NCBI RefSeq assembly: GCF_001513745.1
Contig: NZ_CP013380.1
Span: forward strand, 1,674,001 to 1,738,000
Direction of reading: 5' to 3'
Length of the DNA: 64,000 bases
Source of the DNA: Burkholderia humptydooensis
GTDB taxonomy: Bacteria; Pseudomonadota; Gammaproteobacteria; Burkholderiales; Burkholderiaceae
Shown here: positions 48,066 to 56,940 of the stretch, piece by piece
Layout of the letters: each line of letters opens with the position of its first letter
Position numbering within the stretch: position 1 is the first letter of the stretch
Notes under the pieces: model-generated
What the model was told of the DNA's origin: nothing
Seen by the model: the letters and a program-made list of their open reading frames with translations, nothing else
The model's database searches: none
Made by a program: the position numbers and the translations under genes

Positions 48066-50486
48066 ATGTCAGGCACCCAACTTCTCCCGCCGGAACGCAC
48101 TACGCTCCCACTGCTGCCGCTGCGGGATGTCGTCGTTTTCCCGCACATGGTGATTCCGCTCTTCGTGGGCCGGCCGAAGTCGATCAAGGCCCTCGAAGTG
48201 GCGATGGAGGGCGGCAAGCACATCATGCTCGTCGCGCAGAAGACTGCCGCGAAGGATGAGCCGACCGAAAAGGACATGTACGACGTCGGCTGCATCGCGA
48301 ACATCCTGCAGATGCTGAAGCTGCCCGACGGCACCGTGAAGGTGCTCGTCGAGGGCTTGCAGCGCGCGCAGGCGCTGTCGATCGAAGAGCAGGAGACGCA
48401 GTTCTCGTGCGAGGTGATGCCGCTCGAGCCGGATCACGCCGACAGCGCCGAGACGGAAGCGCTGCGCCGCGCGATCGTCTCGCAGTTCGACCAGTACGTG
48501 AAGCTGAACAAGAAGATTCCGCCCGAGATCCTGACATCGCTGTCGGGCATCGACGAGGCGGGCCGTCTTGCGGACACGATCGCCGCGCACCTGCCGCTCA
48601 AGCTCGACCAGAAGCAGCACATCCTCGAGATGTTCCCGGTCATCGAGCGTCTTGAGCACCTGCTTGCGCAGCTCGAGGCCGAGATCGACATCCTGCAGGT
48701 CGAGAAGCGCATCCGCGGGCGCGTGAAGCGCCAGATGGAGAAGAGCCAGCGCGAGTACTACCTGAACGAGCAGGTCAAGGCGATCCAGAAGGAACTGGGC
48801 GAAGGCGAGGAGGGCGCGGATCTCGAGGAACTCGAGAAGCGCATCAACGCCGCGCGCATGCCGAAGGAAGCGAAGAAGAAGGCCGATGCCGAGCTCAAGA
48901 AGCTGAAGCTGATGTCGCCGATGTCGGCGGAAGCCACCGTCGTGCGCAACTACATCGACACGCTGATCGCGCTGCCGTGGCGCAAGAAGAGCAAGGTCAA
49001 CAACGATCTCGCGAACGCCGAGAAGGTCCTCGACGAGGATCACTTCGGCCTCGAGAAGGTCAAGGAACGGATCCTCGAGTATCTTGCGGTGCAGCAACGC
49101 GTCGACAAGGTGAAGGCGCCGATCCTCTGCCTCGTCGGGCCTCCGGGCGTCGGCAAGACCTCGCTCGGCCAGTCGATCGCGCGCGCGACGAACCGCAAGT
49201 TCGTCCGGATGGCGCTGGGCGGCGTGCGCGACGAGGCCGAGATTCGCGGTCACCGCCGGACCTACATCGGCTCGATGCCGGGCAAGATCCTGCAGAGCCT
49301 GTCGAAGGTCGGCGTGCGCAATCCGCTCTTCCTGCTCGACGAAGTCGACAAGATGGGGATGGATTTCCGCGGCGATCCGTCGTCGGCGCTGCTCGAAGTG
49401 CTCGATCCGGAACAGAACCACACGTTCGCCGATCACTACGTCGAGGTCGATTTCGACCTGTCGGACGTGATGTTCGTCGCGACGTCGAACTCGCTGAACA
49501 TTCCGCCGCCGCTCCTCGACCGGATGGAAGTGATCCGCCTGTCGGGCTATACCGAGGACGAGAAGGTCAGCATCGCGCAGCGCTACCTGCTGCCGAAGCA
49601 GAAGAAGAACAACGGCCTGAAGGAAGGCGAGATCGAGGTCGCCGAGCAGGCGATCCGCGACATCATTCGCTACTACACGCGCGAAGCCGGTGTGCGTTCG
49701 CTCGAGCGCGAGGTGTCGAAGATCTGCCGCAAGGTCGTGAAGATGCTGCTGCTGAAGAAGGCATCGGGTGCGGTCAAGGTCGACGGCGAGAACCTCGATA
49801 CGTTCCTCGGCGTGCGCAAGTACGATTTCGGTCTTGCCGCGAAGGAGAACCAGGTCGGCCAGGTCACGGGTCTCGCATGGACCGAGGTGGGCGGCGATCT
49901 GCTGACGATCGAGGCGGCCGTGATGCCCGGCAAGGGCAACGTGATCCGCACGGGTTCGCTCGGCGACGTGATGAAGGAATCGGTCGAGGCCGCGCGCTCG
50001 GTCGTGCGCTCGCGCTCGCGCCGGCTCGGCATCAAGGATGAGGCGTTCGAGAAGCAGGACATCCACATCCACGTGCCGGAAGGCGCGACGCCGAAGGACG
50101 GTCCGTCCGCCGGCATCGCGATGACGACGGCGCTCGTGTCGGTGCTGACGGGCATTCCGGTGCGCGCCGACGTCGCGATGACGGGCGAGATCACGCTGCG
50201 CGGCGAAGTGCTGCCGATCGGCGGGCTGAAGGAGAAGCTGCTCGCCGCGCACCGTGGCGGCATCAAGCTCGTGCTGATTCCGGAAGAGAACGTGAAGGAT
50301 CTCGCCGACATTCCGGACAACGTGAAGAACGCGATCGAGATCGTGCCAGTTCGCTGGATCGACAAGGTGCTCGAGCTCGCGCTCGAACGTCTGCCGAACG
50401 CGCTGCCCGAGGAAGAGGCAAAGGCGGCGGCGCCTGTCGCGGAATCCGCGAAGGAAGCCGGATCGACCGAAGTCGTCAAGCACTGA
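48066..50486 (+). CDS. lon: ATP-dependent protease Lon
   Basis: 806 residues. N-terminal LON substrate domain ([23 protein letters not shown]), AAA+ module with Walker [14 protein letters not shown] and Walker [10 protein letters not shown], and the protease domain with Ser in [13 protein letters not shown] and Lys in [10 protein letters not shown]. All catalytic parts are intact and the length is standard. Degrades misfolded and regulatory proteins. Own promoter region (47931-48065) and terminator (50519-50553). Confidence 0.98.
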   Translation: MSGTQLLPPERTTLPLLPLRDVVVFPHMVIPLFVGRPKSIKALEVAMEGGKHIMLVAQKTAAKDEPTEKDMYDVGCIANILQMLKLPDGTVKVLVEGLQRAQALSIEEQETQFSCEVMPLEPDHADSAETEALRRAIVSQFDQYVKLNKKIPPEILTSLSGIDEAGRLADTIAAHLPLKLDQKQHILEMFPVIERLEHLLAQLEAEIDILQVEKRIRGRVKRQMEKSQREYYLNEQVKAIQKELGEGEEGADLEELEKRINAARMPKEAKKKADAELKKLKLMSPMSAEATVVRNYIDTLIALPWRKKSKVNNDLANAEKVLDEDHFGLEKVKERILEYLAVQQRVDKVKAPILCLVGPPGVGKTSLGQSIARATNRKFVRMALGGVRDEAEIRGHRRTYIGSMPGKILQSLSKVGVRNPLFLLDEVDKMGMDFRGDPSSALLEVLDPEQNHTFADHYVEVDFDLSDVMFVATSNSLNIPPPLLDRMEVIRLSGYTEDEKVSIAQRYLLPKQKKNNGLKEGEIEVAEQAIRDIIRYYTREAGVRSLEREVSKICRKVVKMLLLKKASGAVKVDGENLDTFLGVRKYDFGLAAKENQVGQVTGLAWTEVGGDLLTIEAAVMPGKGNVIRTGSLGDVMKESVEAARSVVRSRSRRLGIKDEAFEKQDIHIHVPEGATPKDGPSAGIAMTTALVSVLTGIPVRADVAMTGEITLRGEVLPIGGLKEKLLAAHRGGIKLVLIPEENVKDLADIPDNVKNAIEIVPVRWIDKVLELALERLPNALPEEEAKAAAPVAESAKEAGSTEVVKH

Positions 50487-50518
50487 GCGCACGCGCGAGC
50501 GGTTGCGTTTCACCGAAC

Positions 50519-50553
50519 AAGCTCACGGCCGCGAGGCCGTGGGCTTTGTTTTT
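50519..50553 (+). terminator. Terminator after lon
   Basis: CACGGCC (50524-50530) and GGCCGTG (50535-50541) extended by AAGC/GCTT, followed by TTGTTTTTG. Confidence 0.8.
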
Positions 50554-50797
50554 GCGCGGCGGGTGGGCGTTGGTATCGGTGGGTTGGCTGCCGGCGGCGA
50601 GTGCGACTTCCTGCTTCGGGTCGAGTTTTTCTCGCGCGATTGCGCCGCCGGCGTGTTTCTTCCGCACGAGTAGCGGCGGACGGGCCGGGTGCGGATCAGA
50701 ATTTGGCGCTGGTAAAGAGGGGAAGGTTGCGCTAAACTATTAAGCTTGTTGCGTGAGGGGTGCGATGCTCCAATCGAGAACGGCGTGAATCCGGAGC

Positions 50798-50873
50798 GGG
50801 TGCTTAGCTCAGTTGGTAGAGCGGCGCCCTTACAAGGCGTAGGTCGGGAGTTCGAGCCTCTCAGCACCCACCA
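50798..50873 (+). tRNA. tRNA-Val (anticodon TAC)
   Basis: Acceptor GGGTGCT pairs with AGCACCC; discriminator A and encoded CCA end at 50873. Anticodon loop CTTACAA gives UAC (codons GUA/GUG). D and T arms are canonical. A terminator follows at 50930-50970. Confidence 0.97.
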
Positions 50874-50929
50874 TTTCCGTTTCGCGACACGCGTTCGACG
50901 CAACTCGAAGAAGATTGCAGCAGTAATCG

Positions 50930-50970
50930 AAACCCGCATGGCGATTGGCTTTGCGGGTTTTTGCTTTTTT
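50930..50970 (+). terminator. Terminator after tRNA-Val
   Basis: AAACCCGCA (50930-50938) pairs with TGCGGGTTT (50952-50960), then TTGCTTTTTT. Confidence 0.85.
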
Positions 50971-51005
50971 GGGACGTCGCCGGCGGTGTTCTTGGTCGCG
51001 CGCCG

Positions 51006-51305
51006 CTACGCGGACTGTCTCGCCCGGTCGCGGCGCTTGCTCACCGCATCGTCGAGCATTCGCTCGGCATTGCCGAACGCATCGCGCAGCGCGACGTACA
51101 CGTCCTCGTCGGACTCGCGATTGGACACGATCTCGATCCCCGGAATCGTCACGTCGACGTGCACGTCGAAGGGCTTGCCCTGGTGCTTGTGCTTGTCGTC
51201 GAGGATCACGCTGACCCGGCGGGCGGCGACGCCTTCATTGTTCGTCGCGGCGCGAATGGCGGCTTGACGCCGATCAACGTCGATCGGTTGCGCGGGCACG
51301 CGCAT
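51006..51305 (-). CDS. HPF/RaiA-like ribosome-associated protein, short form
   Basis: 99 residues from ATG 51305. The C-terminal two thirds match stand-alone HPF/RaiA relatives of Burkholderia: VSVILDDKHKHQGKPFDVHVDVTIPGIEIVSNRESDEDVYVALRDAFGNAERML. The N-terminal strand-helix is about 15-20 residues shorter than usual, so ribosome binding may be altered. Start 51305 is preferred over 51341 because the FNR-type box at 51349-51362 would otherwise abut the start codon. Family members shut ribosomes down during stress or anoxia. Divergent from the BCAM0308-like gene, sharing the box. Confidence 0.72.
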   Translation of the reverse strand: MRVPAQPIDVDRRQAAIRAATNNEGVAARRVSVILDDKHKHQGKPFDVHVDVTIPGIEIVSNRESDEDVYVALRDAFGNAERMLDDAVSKRRDRARQSA

Positions 51306-51348
51306 CGCGGCGCGCATTGCGCCTGCCCGGGCGCCCGGCATGGCTTCG

Positions 51349-51362
51349 TTGACTCAGGTCAA
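51349..51362. promoter_or_regulatory. FNR/Anr/FixK-type box in the divergent promoter
   Basis: TTGAC-TCAG-GTCAA, a perfect inverted repeat matching the CRP/FNR-family anaerobic consensus TTGAY-N4-RTCAA. For the rightward gene a CATAGG (51382-51387) could be the -10, placing the box near -39; for the leftward gene the box is 44-57 bases before the start codon. It could serve both genes. Confidence 0.75.
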
Positions 51363-51434
51363 CGTGGGCGCGAGCGGCCGCCATAGGCTGGAGCTGTCGT
51401 TGCACTCGTTCGGCATCATGCAAGGAGCGTCTCC

Positions 51435-51929
51435 ATGAACCGTCGCACGCGGCCTTTCAAGGCAGGCAGTCACGAAGAGGTCTATCCTGGCCTCGCGCAA
51501 GATCCCTATGCGATGCGTCGCAAACTGCACGAGCCGACGGTGTGCCCCACCTGCGGCGCGGTCTTCAGCGCCGGGCGCTGGCAGTGGCTCGCGCGTCCCG
51601 ACGGCGCGCACGAGCATCTATGCGGCGCCTGTCGGCGCAGCGCGGAGAACATGCCGGCCGGCTATCTCCATATCGACGGGCCGTTTGCGAGCGAGCATTG
51701 GTCCGAGCTGCTCCAGTTGCTCCGCAGTCGCGAGGAACAGGCGCGGGCCGAGCATCCGATGCAGCGGATCATGTCGATCGACACGGACGACGGCGCGACG
51801 GTCGTGACCACGACCGATGTCCATCTGGCGCGCAATCTCGGCTCGGCGCTGAAGTCCGCGTATCAGGGCTCGCTCGACCTGAAATACAGCCCGGACGAGC
51901 AGCTCGTGCGGGCGTATTGGCGTCGATAG
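51435..51929 (+). CDS. BCAM0308-family protein, zinc-ribbon containing
   Basis: 164 residues. Four cysteines form a probable zinc ribbon: Cys37, Cys40 (CPTC) and Cys63, Cys66 (CGAC). The rest is alpha/beta with IMSIDTDDGATVVTTTDVHLARNLGSALKSAYQGSL, as in the BCAM0308 family known from the low-oxygen-activated locus of B. cenocepacia. Function is unknown. ATG 51435 has AAGGAG upstream. An FNR-type box lies 73-86 bases before it. The broken MPW-type gene follows at 97 bp and may have been in the same transcript. Confidence 0.82.
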   Translation: MNRRTRPFKAGSHEEVYPGLAQDPYAMRRKLHEPTVCPTCGAVFSAGRWQWLARPDGAHEHLCGACRRSAENMPAGYLHIDGPFASEHWSELLQLLRSREEQARAEHPMQRIMSIDTDDGATVVTTTDVHLARNLGSALKSAYQGSLDLKYSPDEQLVRAYWRR

Positions 51930-52025
51930 CGACTCGCGGGCGTCGCGTGTGCGCCGCCCGGGGCCCCGGGGCGAGCCGCACGTTCGAAGGGGTTCCAACC
52001 ATTCGCTGTCGGGTGTGGAGGCAAC

Positions 52026-52259
52026 ATGCCGTGGACCGTCGATCGCTATCCGGCGTCGATGCGCAACATGACGCCCTGGGTGCGCGACAAGGCGATCGAG
52101 ATCGCCAATTTGCTTCTTCTTTCTTTTGGGCGGTTGCCGCGTCTCGGCGCGTTGAGTTCGGCGATTCGGCGTTCGTGGATGCCGCCTGCCGCCTCTCGCG
52201 CGATGGTTCGGCTCCAGGTGCGCCCACACGTGAACTTCCGATGCGCCGCGCCGTGTTGA
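52026..52259 (+). pseudogene. Truncated small MPW-type stress protein gene
   Basis: A strong ribosome site (GGAGG) precedes ATG 52026. The first 31 residues, MPWTVDRYPASMRNM then WVRDKAIEIANLLL, match a widespread small family (normally about 60-80 residues, continuing with a second amphipathic helix rich in Gly/Asp/Arg and KAIRIAI-like sequence). After residue 31 the frame runs into arginine/serine-rich readthrough with no similarity. I read it as a 3' deletion. The family occurs in stress and low-oxygen gene sets; the assignment is from memory. Confidence 0.6.
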
Positions 52260-52269
52260 CATGCGTCAA
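52256..52269 (+). promoter_or_regulatory. Second FNR/Anr/FixK-type box, with -10
   Basis: TTGAC-ATGC-GTCAA, again perfectly symmetric. GACAAT at 52291-52296 fits a -10, which puts the box centre about 40 bases before transcription start, the class II activator position of FNR. The likely target is the AhpD-like gene starting at 52443, with a leader of about 140 bases. Confidence 0.75.
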
Positions 52270-52442
52270 TCGGCAGCGCGCCCGCACGCCGACAATCGGT
52301 TCGTGGCGAACGCATCGTCGCGATTCGGCCGTGCCGCGCAATGGTTTTGCCGGGGCTTGCCGGGCGCGCGCCGGCATCGGCGAGCGCGCGATGCGTGGCG
52401 CGGACATGCTGCGGCCGGCCTCGGCGGGCCGCATGGAGACCG

Positions 52443-52859
52443 ATGATGAGCAAGACCTATCCCGAGCAATATCACGAATTTCAACTGACGCTGGGCAAGC
52501 TGGCGAACAGCCCGCTCGGGCCGACGCTCGACGGATTCTCCCGGATGCATCAGCCGGCGCTCGCGGCCGGCACGATCGACGAGCGCGGCAAGCGGCTGAT
52601 CGCGCTCGCGATCGCGGTTGCGATGCAATGCGACGATTGCATCGGCTACTACGTGCACGAAGCGTTGCGCGCGGGCGCATCCGATCACGAGATTCTCGAC
52701 GCCGCGGGCGTCGCGGTGATGATGGGCGGCGGGCCGGCCGTCGTTTATGCGTGTCACGTCTACGAGGCGCTCGAGCAGTTTTCGGCCGCCGCGGCGGAGC
52801 CGCCCGTGCCGCCCGATGCGGTGCTGGCCGGCACGGCGACTGTCGACGATCCCGATTGA
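52443..52859 (+). CDS. Carboxymuconolactone decarboxylase/AhpD-like protein
   Basis: 138 residues. Active-site-like Cys63-x-x-Cys66 in MQCDDCIGYYVHEAL with His72, followed by GASDHEILDAAGVAVMMGGGPAVVYA, the AhpD/CMD fold core. Such single-domain proteins are usually peroxide- or thiol-related rather than true decarboxylases. Start could be ATG 52443 or 52446; GGAG lies seven bases before the first. An FNR-type box lies upstream at 52256-52269. Last gene of the inter-tRNA island. Confidence 0.85.
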   Translation: MMSKTYPEQYHEFQLTLGKLANSPLGPTLDGFSRMHQPALAAGTIDERGKRLIALAIAVAMQCDDCIGYYVHEALRAGASDHEILDAAGVAVMMGGGPAVVYACHVYEALEQFSAAAAEPPVPPDAVLAGTATVDDPD

Positions 52860-53160
52860 GCGTCACGGTTTTTCGCCCGTGTGTCTTCGTGGTCGGCGGG
52901 CCGCCGGCGCATGGTGGGCGAAGGCGCCGCGAGAATGCCGAGGCGGCTGCGCGACCCGCGCCGAAGTTTCGGGCCCGAGAACCTGAAGTTTATCGATCGT
53001 GATCTGCAGGCACGTCGATATTGCGTGCAGGCGACAACTTCGGATACCATTGCGGATTGCCGCGCTGTCGCGGTAGCTGCTGGGCCCGGCCGGGCGCGCC
53101 TTCGATCGGCGCCTCGGCGCGCCGCAAGGTTGCGCGTGCCCTGCACGCAAGCAAGACCAA
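52860..53160. other. 301-bp region before tRNA-Asp
   Basis: Contains no recognisable gene on either strand. It holds the tRNA-Asp promoter; AT-richer bases occur around 53030-53060. Confidence 0.5.
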
Positions 53161-53237
53161 GGAGCGGTAGTTCAGTCGGTTAGAATACCGGCCTGTCACG
53201 CCGGGGGTCGCGGGTTCGAGTCCCGTCCGCTCCGCCA
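53161..53237 (+). tRNA. tRNA-Asp (anticodon GTC)
   Basis: Acceptor GGAGCGG pairs with CCGCTCC; discriminator G and CCA end at 53237. The anticodon loop contains GTC. D arm TTCAGTCGGTTAGAA and T arm GGTTCGAGTCC are canonical. A terminator follows at 53246-53273. Confidence 0.98.
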
Positions 53238-53245
53238 TCATCCCG

Positions 53246-53273
53246 AAAGGCGAACTCCGGTTCGCCTTTTTTC
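53246..53273 (+). terminator. Terminator after tRNA-Asp
   Basis: AAAGGCGAA and TTCGCCTTT flank CTCCGG, with a T6 run. Confidence 0.9.
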
Positions 53274-53323
53274 TTGCCTGCTGTTGTAATATCGGGCGTT
53301 TTGTCCAGTTCACGCCGTCACGC

Positions 53324-55258
53324 ATGCTCGATTTCTTTCGCAATCACCAGCGCCTGATGATGTTCTTCCTGCTCCTGATCGTGCTGCCGGGGCTAGGGAT
53401 CGTCGGCATTCAGGGTTTCCGTGGGTTCTTCGACGAAAACGCGAACGTCGCGGCCGTCAACGGGCACAAGATCACGCGCGCCGAATTCGACGGCATGCTG
53501 CGCCAGCAGGTCGACCAGGCGCGCCAGATGCTGGGCGCGCAGTTCGACGCGAAGGCGTTCGATACGCCGGAGCGCCGCCAGCAACTCCTCGACGGGCTGA
53601 TCCAGCAGCGCGCGCTCGCCGACGAGACGCAGCGCCTGCATCTGACCGCGTCGGACGGCGCGGTGCGCCAGACGCTGTTGAGCGACCCCGTGATCGCGTC
53701 GCTGAAGAAGCCGGACGGCTCGTTCGACGCCGAGCGCTACACGCAGATGCTCGCGATGCAGGGCATGACGCCCGATCAATACCAGGAGCGCGTGCGCTAC
53801 AACCTCGCGCTGCAGCAGATTCCGGCCAGCATCGTGGCGAGCGCGTTCACGCCGAAGAGCATCGCGCGCCGCCTGACCGAACTTGCCGAGCAGCAGCGCG
53901 AAGTGCAGCCGATGGTGCTGAAGCCGGCCGACTACGCGGCGAAGGTGCAGCCGACCGACGCACAGATCTCCGCCTACTACGACGCGCACAAGCAGGCGTT
54001 CGCGACGCGCGAGACGGCGACGATCCAGTATCTCGTCTACTCGCAGGCGGCGGCCGTTGCGGCGGCGCAGCCGAGCGACATCGACATCAAGAAGTACTAC
54101 GACGACAACATCGCGCACTACCGCACCGATGCGCAAGTGCGCGTGAGCCATATCTTCATCGCGGCGGCGAAGGACGCGAGCGCGGCCGACAAGGCCGCCG
54201 CGAAGGCGAAGGCTGAGCAGTTGCTCGCCGAAGTGAAGGCGCACCCGGACCAGTTCGCGCAAATCGCCGAGAAGAACTCGCAGGACGCGCCGTCGGCGGC
54301 GAAGGGCGGCGATCTCGGCTTCATCACGCGCGGCTCGACGGCGGGCGGCGCAGCGTTCGACGATGCCGCGTTCGCGTTGAAGAAGGACGAAGTCAGCGGC
54401 GTCGTGCAGGGCGACTTCGGCTTTCACATCCTGAAGGCGACCGACGTGAAGCCGGCCGTCGTGAAGCCGCTCGCCGAAGTGAAGGATTCGATCGCGGCGG
54501 ACCTGAAGCAGCAATTCGCGGCGAAGGCGTTCGCCGACAACGCGGAAGGCTTCACGTCGACCGTCTACGAGAAGGCGAAGAGCCTGCAGCCCGCCGCCGA
54601 CAAGTACAAGCTGACGATCCAGACCGCGGCGGTGTCGCCGCAGCCGAACCCGGCGCTGCCGCCCGACAGCCCGCTCAACAACGCGAAGTTCCTCGCGGCC
54701 GTGTTCGCCGCCGATTCGGTGAAGAACGGCAACAACACGCAGGCGATCGACGTCGGCAACAACACGCTGATCGCCGCGCGCGTGACGAATCACCAGCCGT
54801 CGGCCGTGCCCGCGCTCGACGCGATCAAGGACCGGGTGCGCGCGAAGGTGGTTGCCGACGAGGCGGCGCGTCTCGCGAAGCAGGACGGCGAAGCGAAGCT
54901 CGCGGAGCTGCGCAAGTCGAAGTCGACGGCGGGCTTCGCCGCGGCCGACAAGATCTCGCGCACGCAGGCGCACGGCTTGCCGCCCGCGGCCGTCAGCGCG
55001 ATCTACAAGGTCGATCCGAAGACGTTGCCTGCCTATGTCGGCGTCGATCTCGGCAACGACGGCTATGCGATCTTCCGCGTGAATTCGGTGGTCGCGGCTG
55101 CGCCTGCCGACGATCAGCGTCTCGCGGCCGCTCAGCAGCAGCTCGCGCAGGTGTATGCGCAAAGCGAGACGGAAGCGTATCTCGCGTCGCTGCGCGCTCG
55201 CTCGCAGGTCAAGCTGTACGGCTCGACCGCCGGCGGCGCGCAGGACGGCTCGAACTGA
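53324..55258 (+). CDS. ppiD: Periplasmic folding chaperone PpiD (SurA_N and parvulin domains)
   Basis: 644 residues. A single N-terminal membrane anchor (FFLLLIVLPGLGIVGI, residues 14-30), the SurA-like chaperone domain starting VNGHKITRAEF, a central parvulin domain (about 270-370) with VRVSHIFIAAA and KGGDLGFITRG...FHILKATDV, and a C-terminal second half. It helps newly exported proteins near the Sec translocon. Position after lon and tRNA-Asp matches other beta-proteobacteria. Ends at the terminator at 55298-55330. Confidence 0.94.
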   Translation: MLDFFRNHQRLMMFFLLLIVLPGLGIVGIQGFRGFFDENANVAAVNGHKITRAEFDGMLRQQVDQARQMLGAQFDAKAFDTPERRQQLLDGLIQQRALADETQRLHLTASDGAVRQTLLSDPVIASLKKPDGSFDAERYTQMLAMQGMTPDQYQERVRYNLALQQIPASIVASAFTPKSIARRLTELAEQQREVQPMVLKPADYAAKVQPTDAQISAYYDAHKQAFATRETATIQYLVYSQAAAVAAAQPSDIDIKKYYDDNIAHYRTDAQVRVSHIFIAAAKDASAADKAAAKAKAEQLLAEVKAHPDQFAQIAEKNSQDAPSAAKGGDLGFITRGSTAGGAAFDDAAFALKKDEVSGVVQGDFGFHILKATDVKPAVVKPLAEVKDSIAADLKQQFAAKAFADNAEGFTSTVYEKAKSLQPAADKYKLTIQTAAVSPQPNPALPPDSPLNNAKFLAAVFAADSVKNGNNTQAIDVGNNTLIAARVTNHQPSAVPALDAIKDRVRAKVVADEAARLAKQDGEAKLAELRKSKSTAGFAAADKISRTQAHGLPPAAVSAIYKVDPKTLPAYVGVDLGNDGYAIFRVNSVVAAAPADDQRLAAAQQQLAQVYAQSETEAYLASLRARSQVKLYGSTAGGAQDGSN

Positions 55259-55297
55259 CGGCGGACGGCGGCGCGCCAGCGCGCTCGTTCGACAAGG

Positions 55298-55330
55298 AAC
55301 AGCCCCGCCATCGTGCGGGGCTGTTTCGTT
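55298..55330 (+). terminator. Terminator after ppiD
   Basis: AACAGCCCCGC (55298-55308) and GCGGGGCTGTT (55315-55325), then TCGTTTC. Good stem, moderate T run. Confidence 0.8.
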
Positions 55331-55480
55331 TCGGTGGGTGTTCGGGGCCGGGTGCTCGGGGTCGGGTTTCGCGCCGGGCGATGCGGGGCGCGAAGCCGAA
55401 GCGGCTGTCTGACGGCATCGGCCGGTCCGAGGCGGTCGACGGACAGACGAATCGACGCATCGAGCGCCGGCGCGGCGCGG

Positions 55481-56155
55481 TCAGCGCGCCGACGTCCGCA
55501 ACAGCGGCTTGAGGGTCGGCCACACGTTGTCGAGCAACTGGCGCTGCGCGGCCTGCGTCGGATGGATCTGGTCGGCCTGGAACATGTCGGGCTTGTTTTC
55601 GATGCCGGCGAGCAGGAACGGCACGAGCGGCACGCGCATTTCCTTCGACAGCGCCGTGTAGACGCCGTGAAATTTCTGCGTGTAGTCCGGCCCGTAGTTC
55701 GCCGGCACGTACATGCCGACGAGCAGCACCTGCGCGCGCGCCTGCCGCGCCTGGGCGACGATCTCGCGCAGGTTGCTTTCGGTCGCGGCAAGCGGCACGC
55801 CGCGCAGCGCGTCGTTCGCGCCGAGCTCGACGACGACGACGGCGGGCTTGAGCCGCGCGAGCGCCGCGGGCAGCCGCGCGCGGCCGCCGCTCGTCGTGTC
55901 GCCGGAGATGCTCGCGTTCGCGACGTTATAATCGATTCGCTCGGCCGCGAGGCGCGCGCGCATCAGCGCGACCCAACCCGTGTCGCGCGGCAGGCCGTAC
56001 TCGGCCGACAGGCTGTCGCCGAGCACGAGGATCACCGGCTTGCTGCCGTTGGCGTTCGGCGCGGGCGCGGCATTCGTTGCGGCGGATGCCGCGCCCGCGA
56101 GCGCCACGATCACGGCGAGCGTCGCGCCGACCTTCCAGTGAAATGTGCGTTTCAT
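55481..56155 (-). CDS. SGNH esterase/lysophospholipase (TesA-like), exported
   Basis: 224 residues. A signal peptide (1-25, AASA) precedes the mature enzyme. SGNH blocks are clear: GDSLS (Ser48 nucleophile), NASISGDTTSGG (Gly), GANDALRG (Asn) and DQIHPT (Asp/His). This matches E. coli TesA / arylesterase, acting on acyl esters or thioesters in the periplasm. Its ATG overlaps that of the divergent ABC ATPase gene at 56154 by two bases, the same tesA/ybbA arrangement seen in E. coli. Confidence 0.88.
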   Translation of the reverse strand: MKRTFHWKVGATLAVIVALAGAASAATNAAPAPNANGSKPVILVLGDSLSAEYGLPRDTGWVALMRARLAAERIDYNVANASISGDTTSGGRARLPAALARLKPAVVVVELGANDALRGVPLAATESNLREIVAQARQARAQVLLVGMYVPANYGPDYTQKFHGVYTALSKEMRVPLVPFLLAGIENKPDMFQADQIHPTQAAQRQLLDNVWPTLKPLLRTSAR

Positions 56156-56870
56156 GCTCAAGATTACCGATCCGATCATCGAAGTGCGGAATGTGTGCAA
56201 GCGTGTCGCCGATGCCGCAGGCGAGCTGACAATCCTCGACGGCATCGACCTGACGGTCCGCGCGGGCGAGAGCGTCGCGATCGTCGGCGCGTCGGGGTCG
56301 GGCAAGTCGACGCTGCTCGGCCTGCTCGCCGGCTTGGACAGCGCGACCGAGGGCACGGTTCGCCTGTTCGGTCAGGATCTCGGCCGGCTCGACGAGGACG
56401 CGCGCGCGGCGCTGCGCAACGGCGCCGTGGGCTTCGTGTTCCAGTCGTTCCAGTTGATGCCGCATCTGACCGCGCTCGAGAACGTGATGCTGCCGCTCGA
56501 GCTGCAGGGCGGCGTCGGCGCGCGCGAGGCTGCGCAGCGCGCGCGCGCGCTGCTCGAAGAGGTCGGACTCGGCGCCCGCACGGGGCACTATCCGAAGCTG
56601 CTGTCGGGCGGCGAGCAGCAGCGCGTCGCGCTCGCGCGCGCGTTCGTCACGCGTCCGGCGCTCTTGTTCGCCGACGAGCCGACGGGCAGCCTCGATGCGG
56701 CGACGGGCCATGCGGTCATCGATCTGATGTTCGAGCTCAATCGCGCGCACGGCGCGACGCTCGTGCTCGTCACGCACGATCCGGAGCTCGCGCGCCGCTG
56801 CGGGGCGACGGTCGTGCTCGAAGCGGGGCATCTGCGCGGCGCGGACCGCGCGCGGCAGCAAGCGAGCTGA
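56154..56870 (+). CDS. ABC transporter ATP-binding protein (YbbA/LolD family)
   Basis: 238 residues from ATG 56154 (GTG 56145 also possible). Walker A GASGSGKST, Q-loop FQSFQLMPHLTALENVMLPLE, signature LSGGEQQRVALARAF and Walker B LLFADEPTGSLD are intact. The MacB/LolD/YbbA-type family couples to FtsX-like permeases. In E. coli ybbA is followed by its permease ybbP; here no permease follows (pgi converges at 56941), so the partner must be elsewhere or absent. Confidence 0.9.
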   Translation: MLKITDPIIEVRNVCKRVADAAGELTILDGIDLTVRAGESVAIVGASGSGKSTLLGLLAGLDSATEGTVRLFGQDLGRLDEDARAALRNGAVGFVFQSFQLMPHLTALENVMLPLELQGGVGAREAAQRARALLEEVGLGARTGHYPKLLSGGEQQRVALARAFVTRPALLFADEPTGSLDAATGHAVIDLMFELNRAHGATLVLVTHDPELARRCGATVVLEAGHLRGADRARQQAS

Positions 56871-56940
56871 CGCGGCGCGCGCCCCGAGCCGCACGAGCGC
56901 AGCGGCCGCGCTCTCGCCGCCGCCCGCGTGGCCGCATGCG

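Noticed and set aside
50798..53237. Genomic island inserted at tRNA-Val or tRNA-Asp
   Set aside because: Both tRNAs are complete and no integrase or direct repeat is seen; GC content matches the surroundings, so gene gain by classical tRNA-site integration is not supported.
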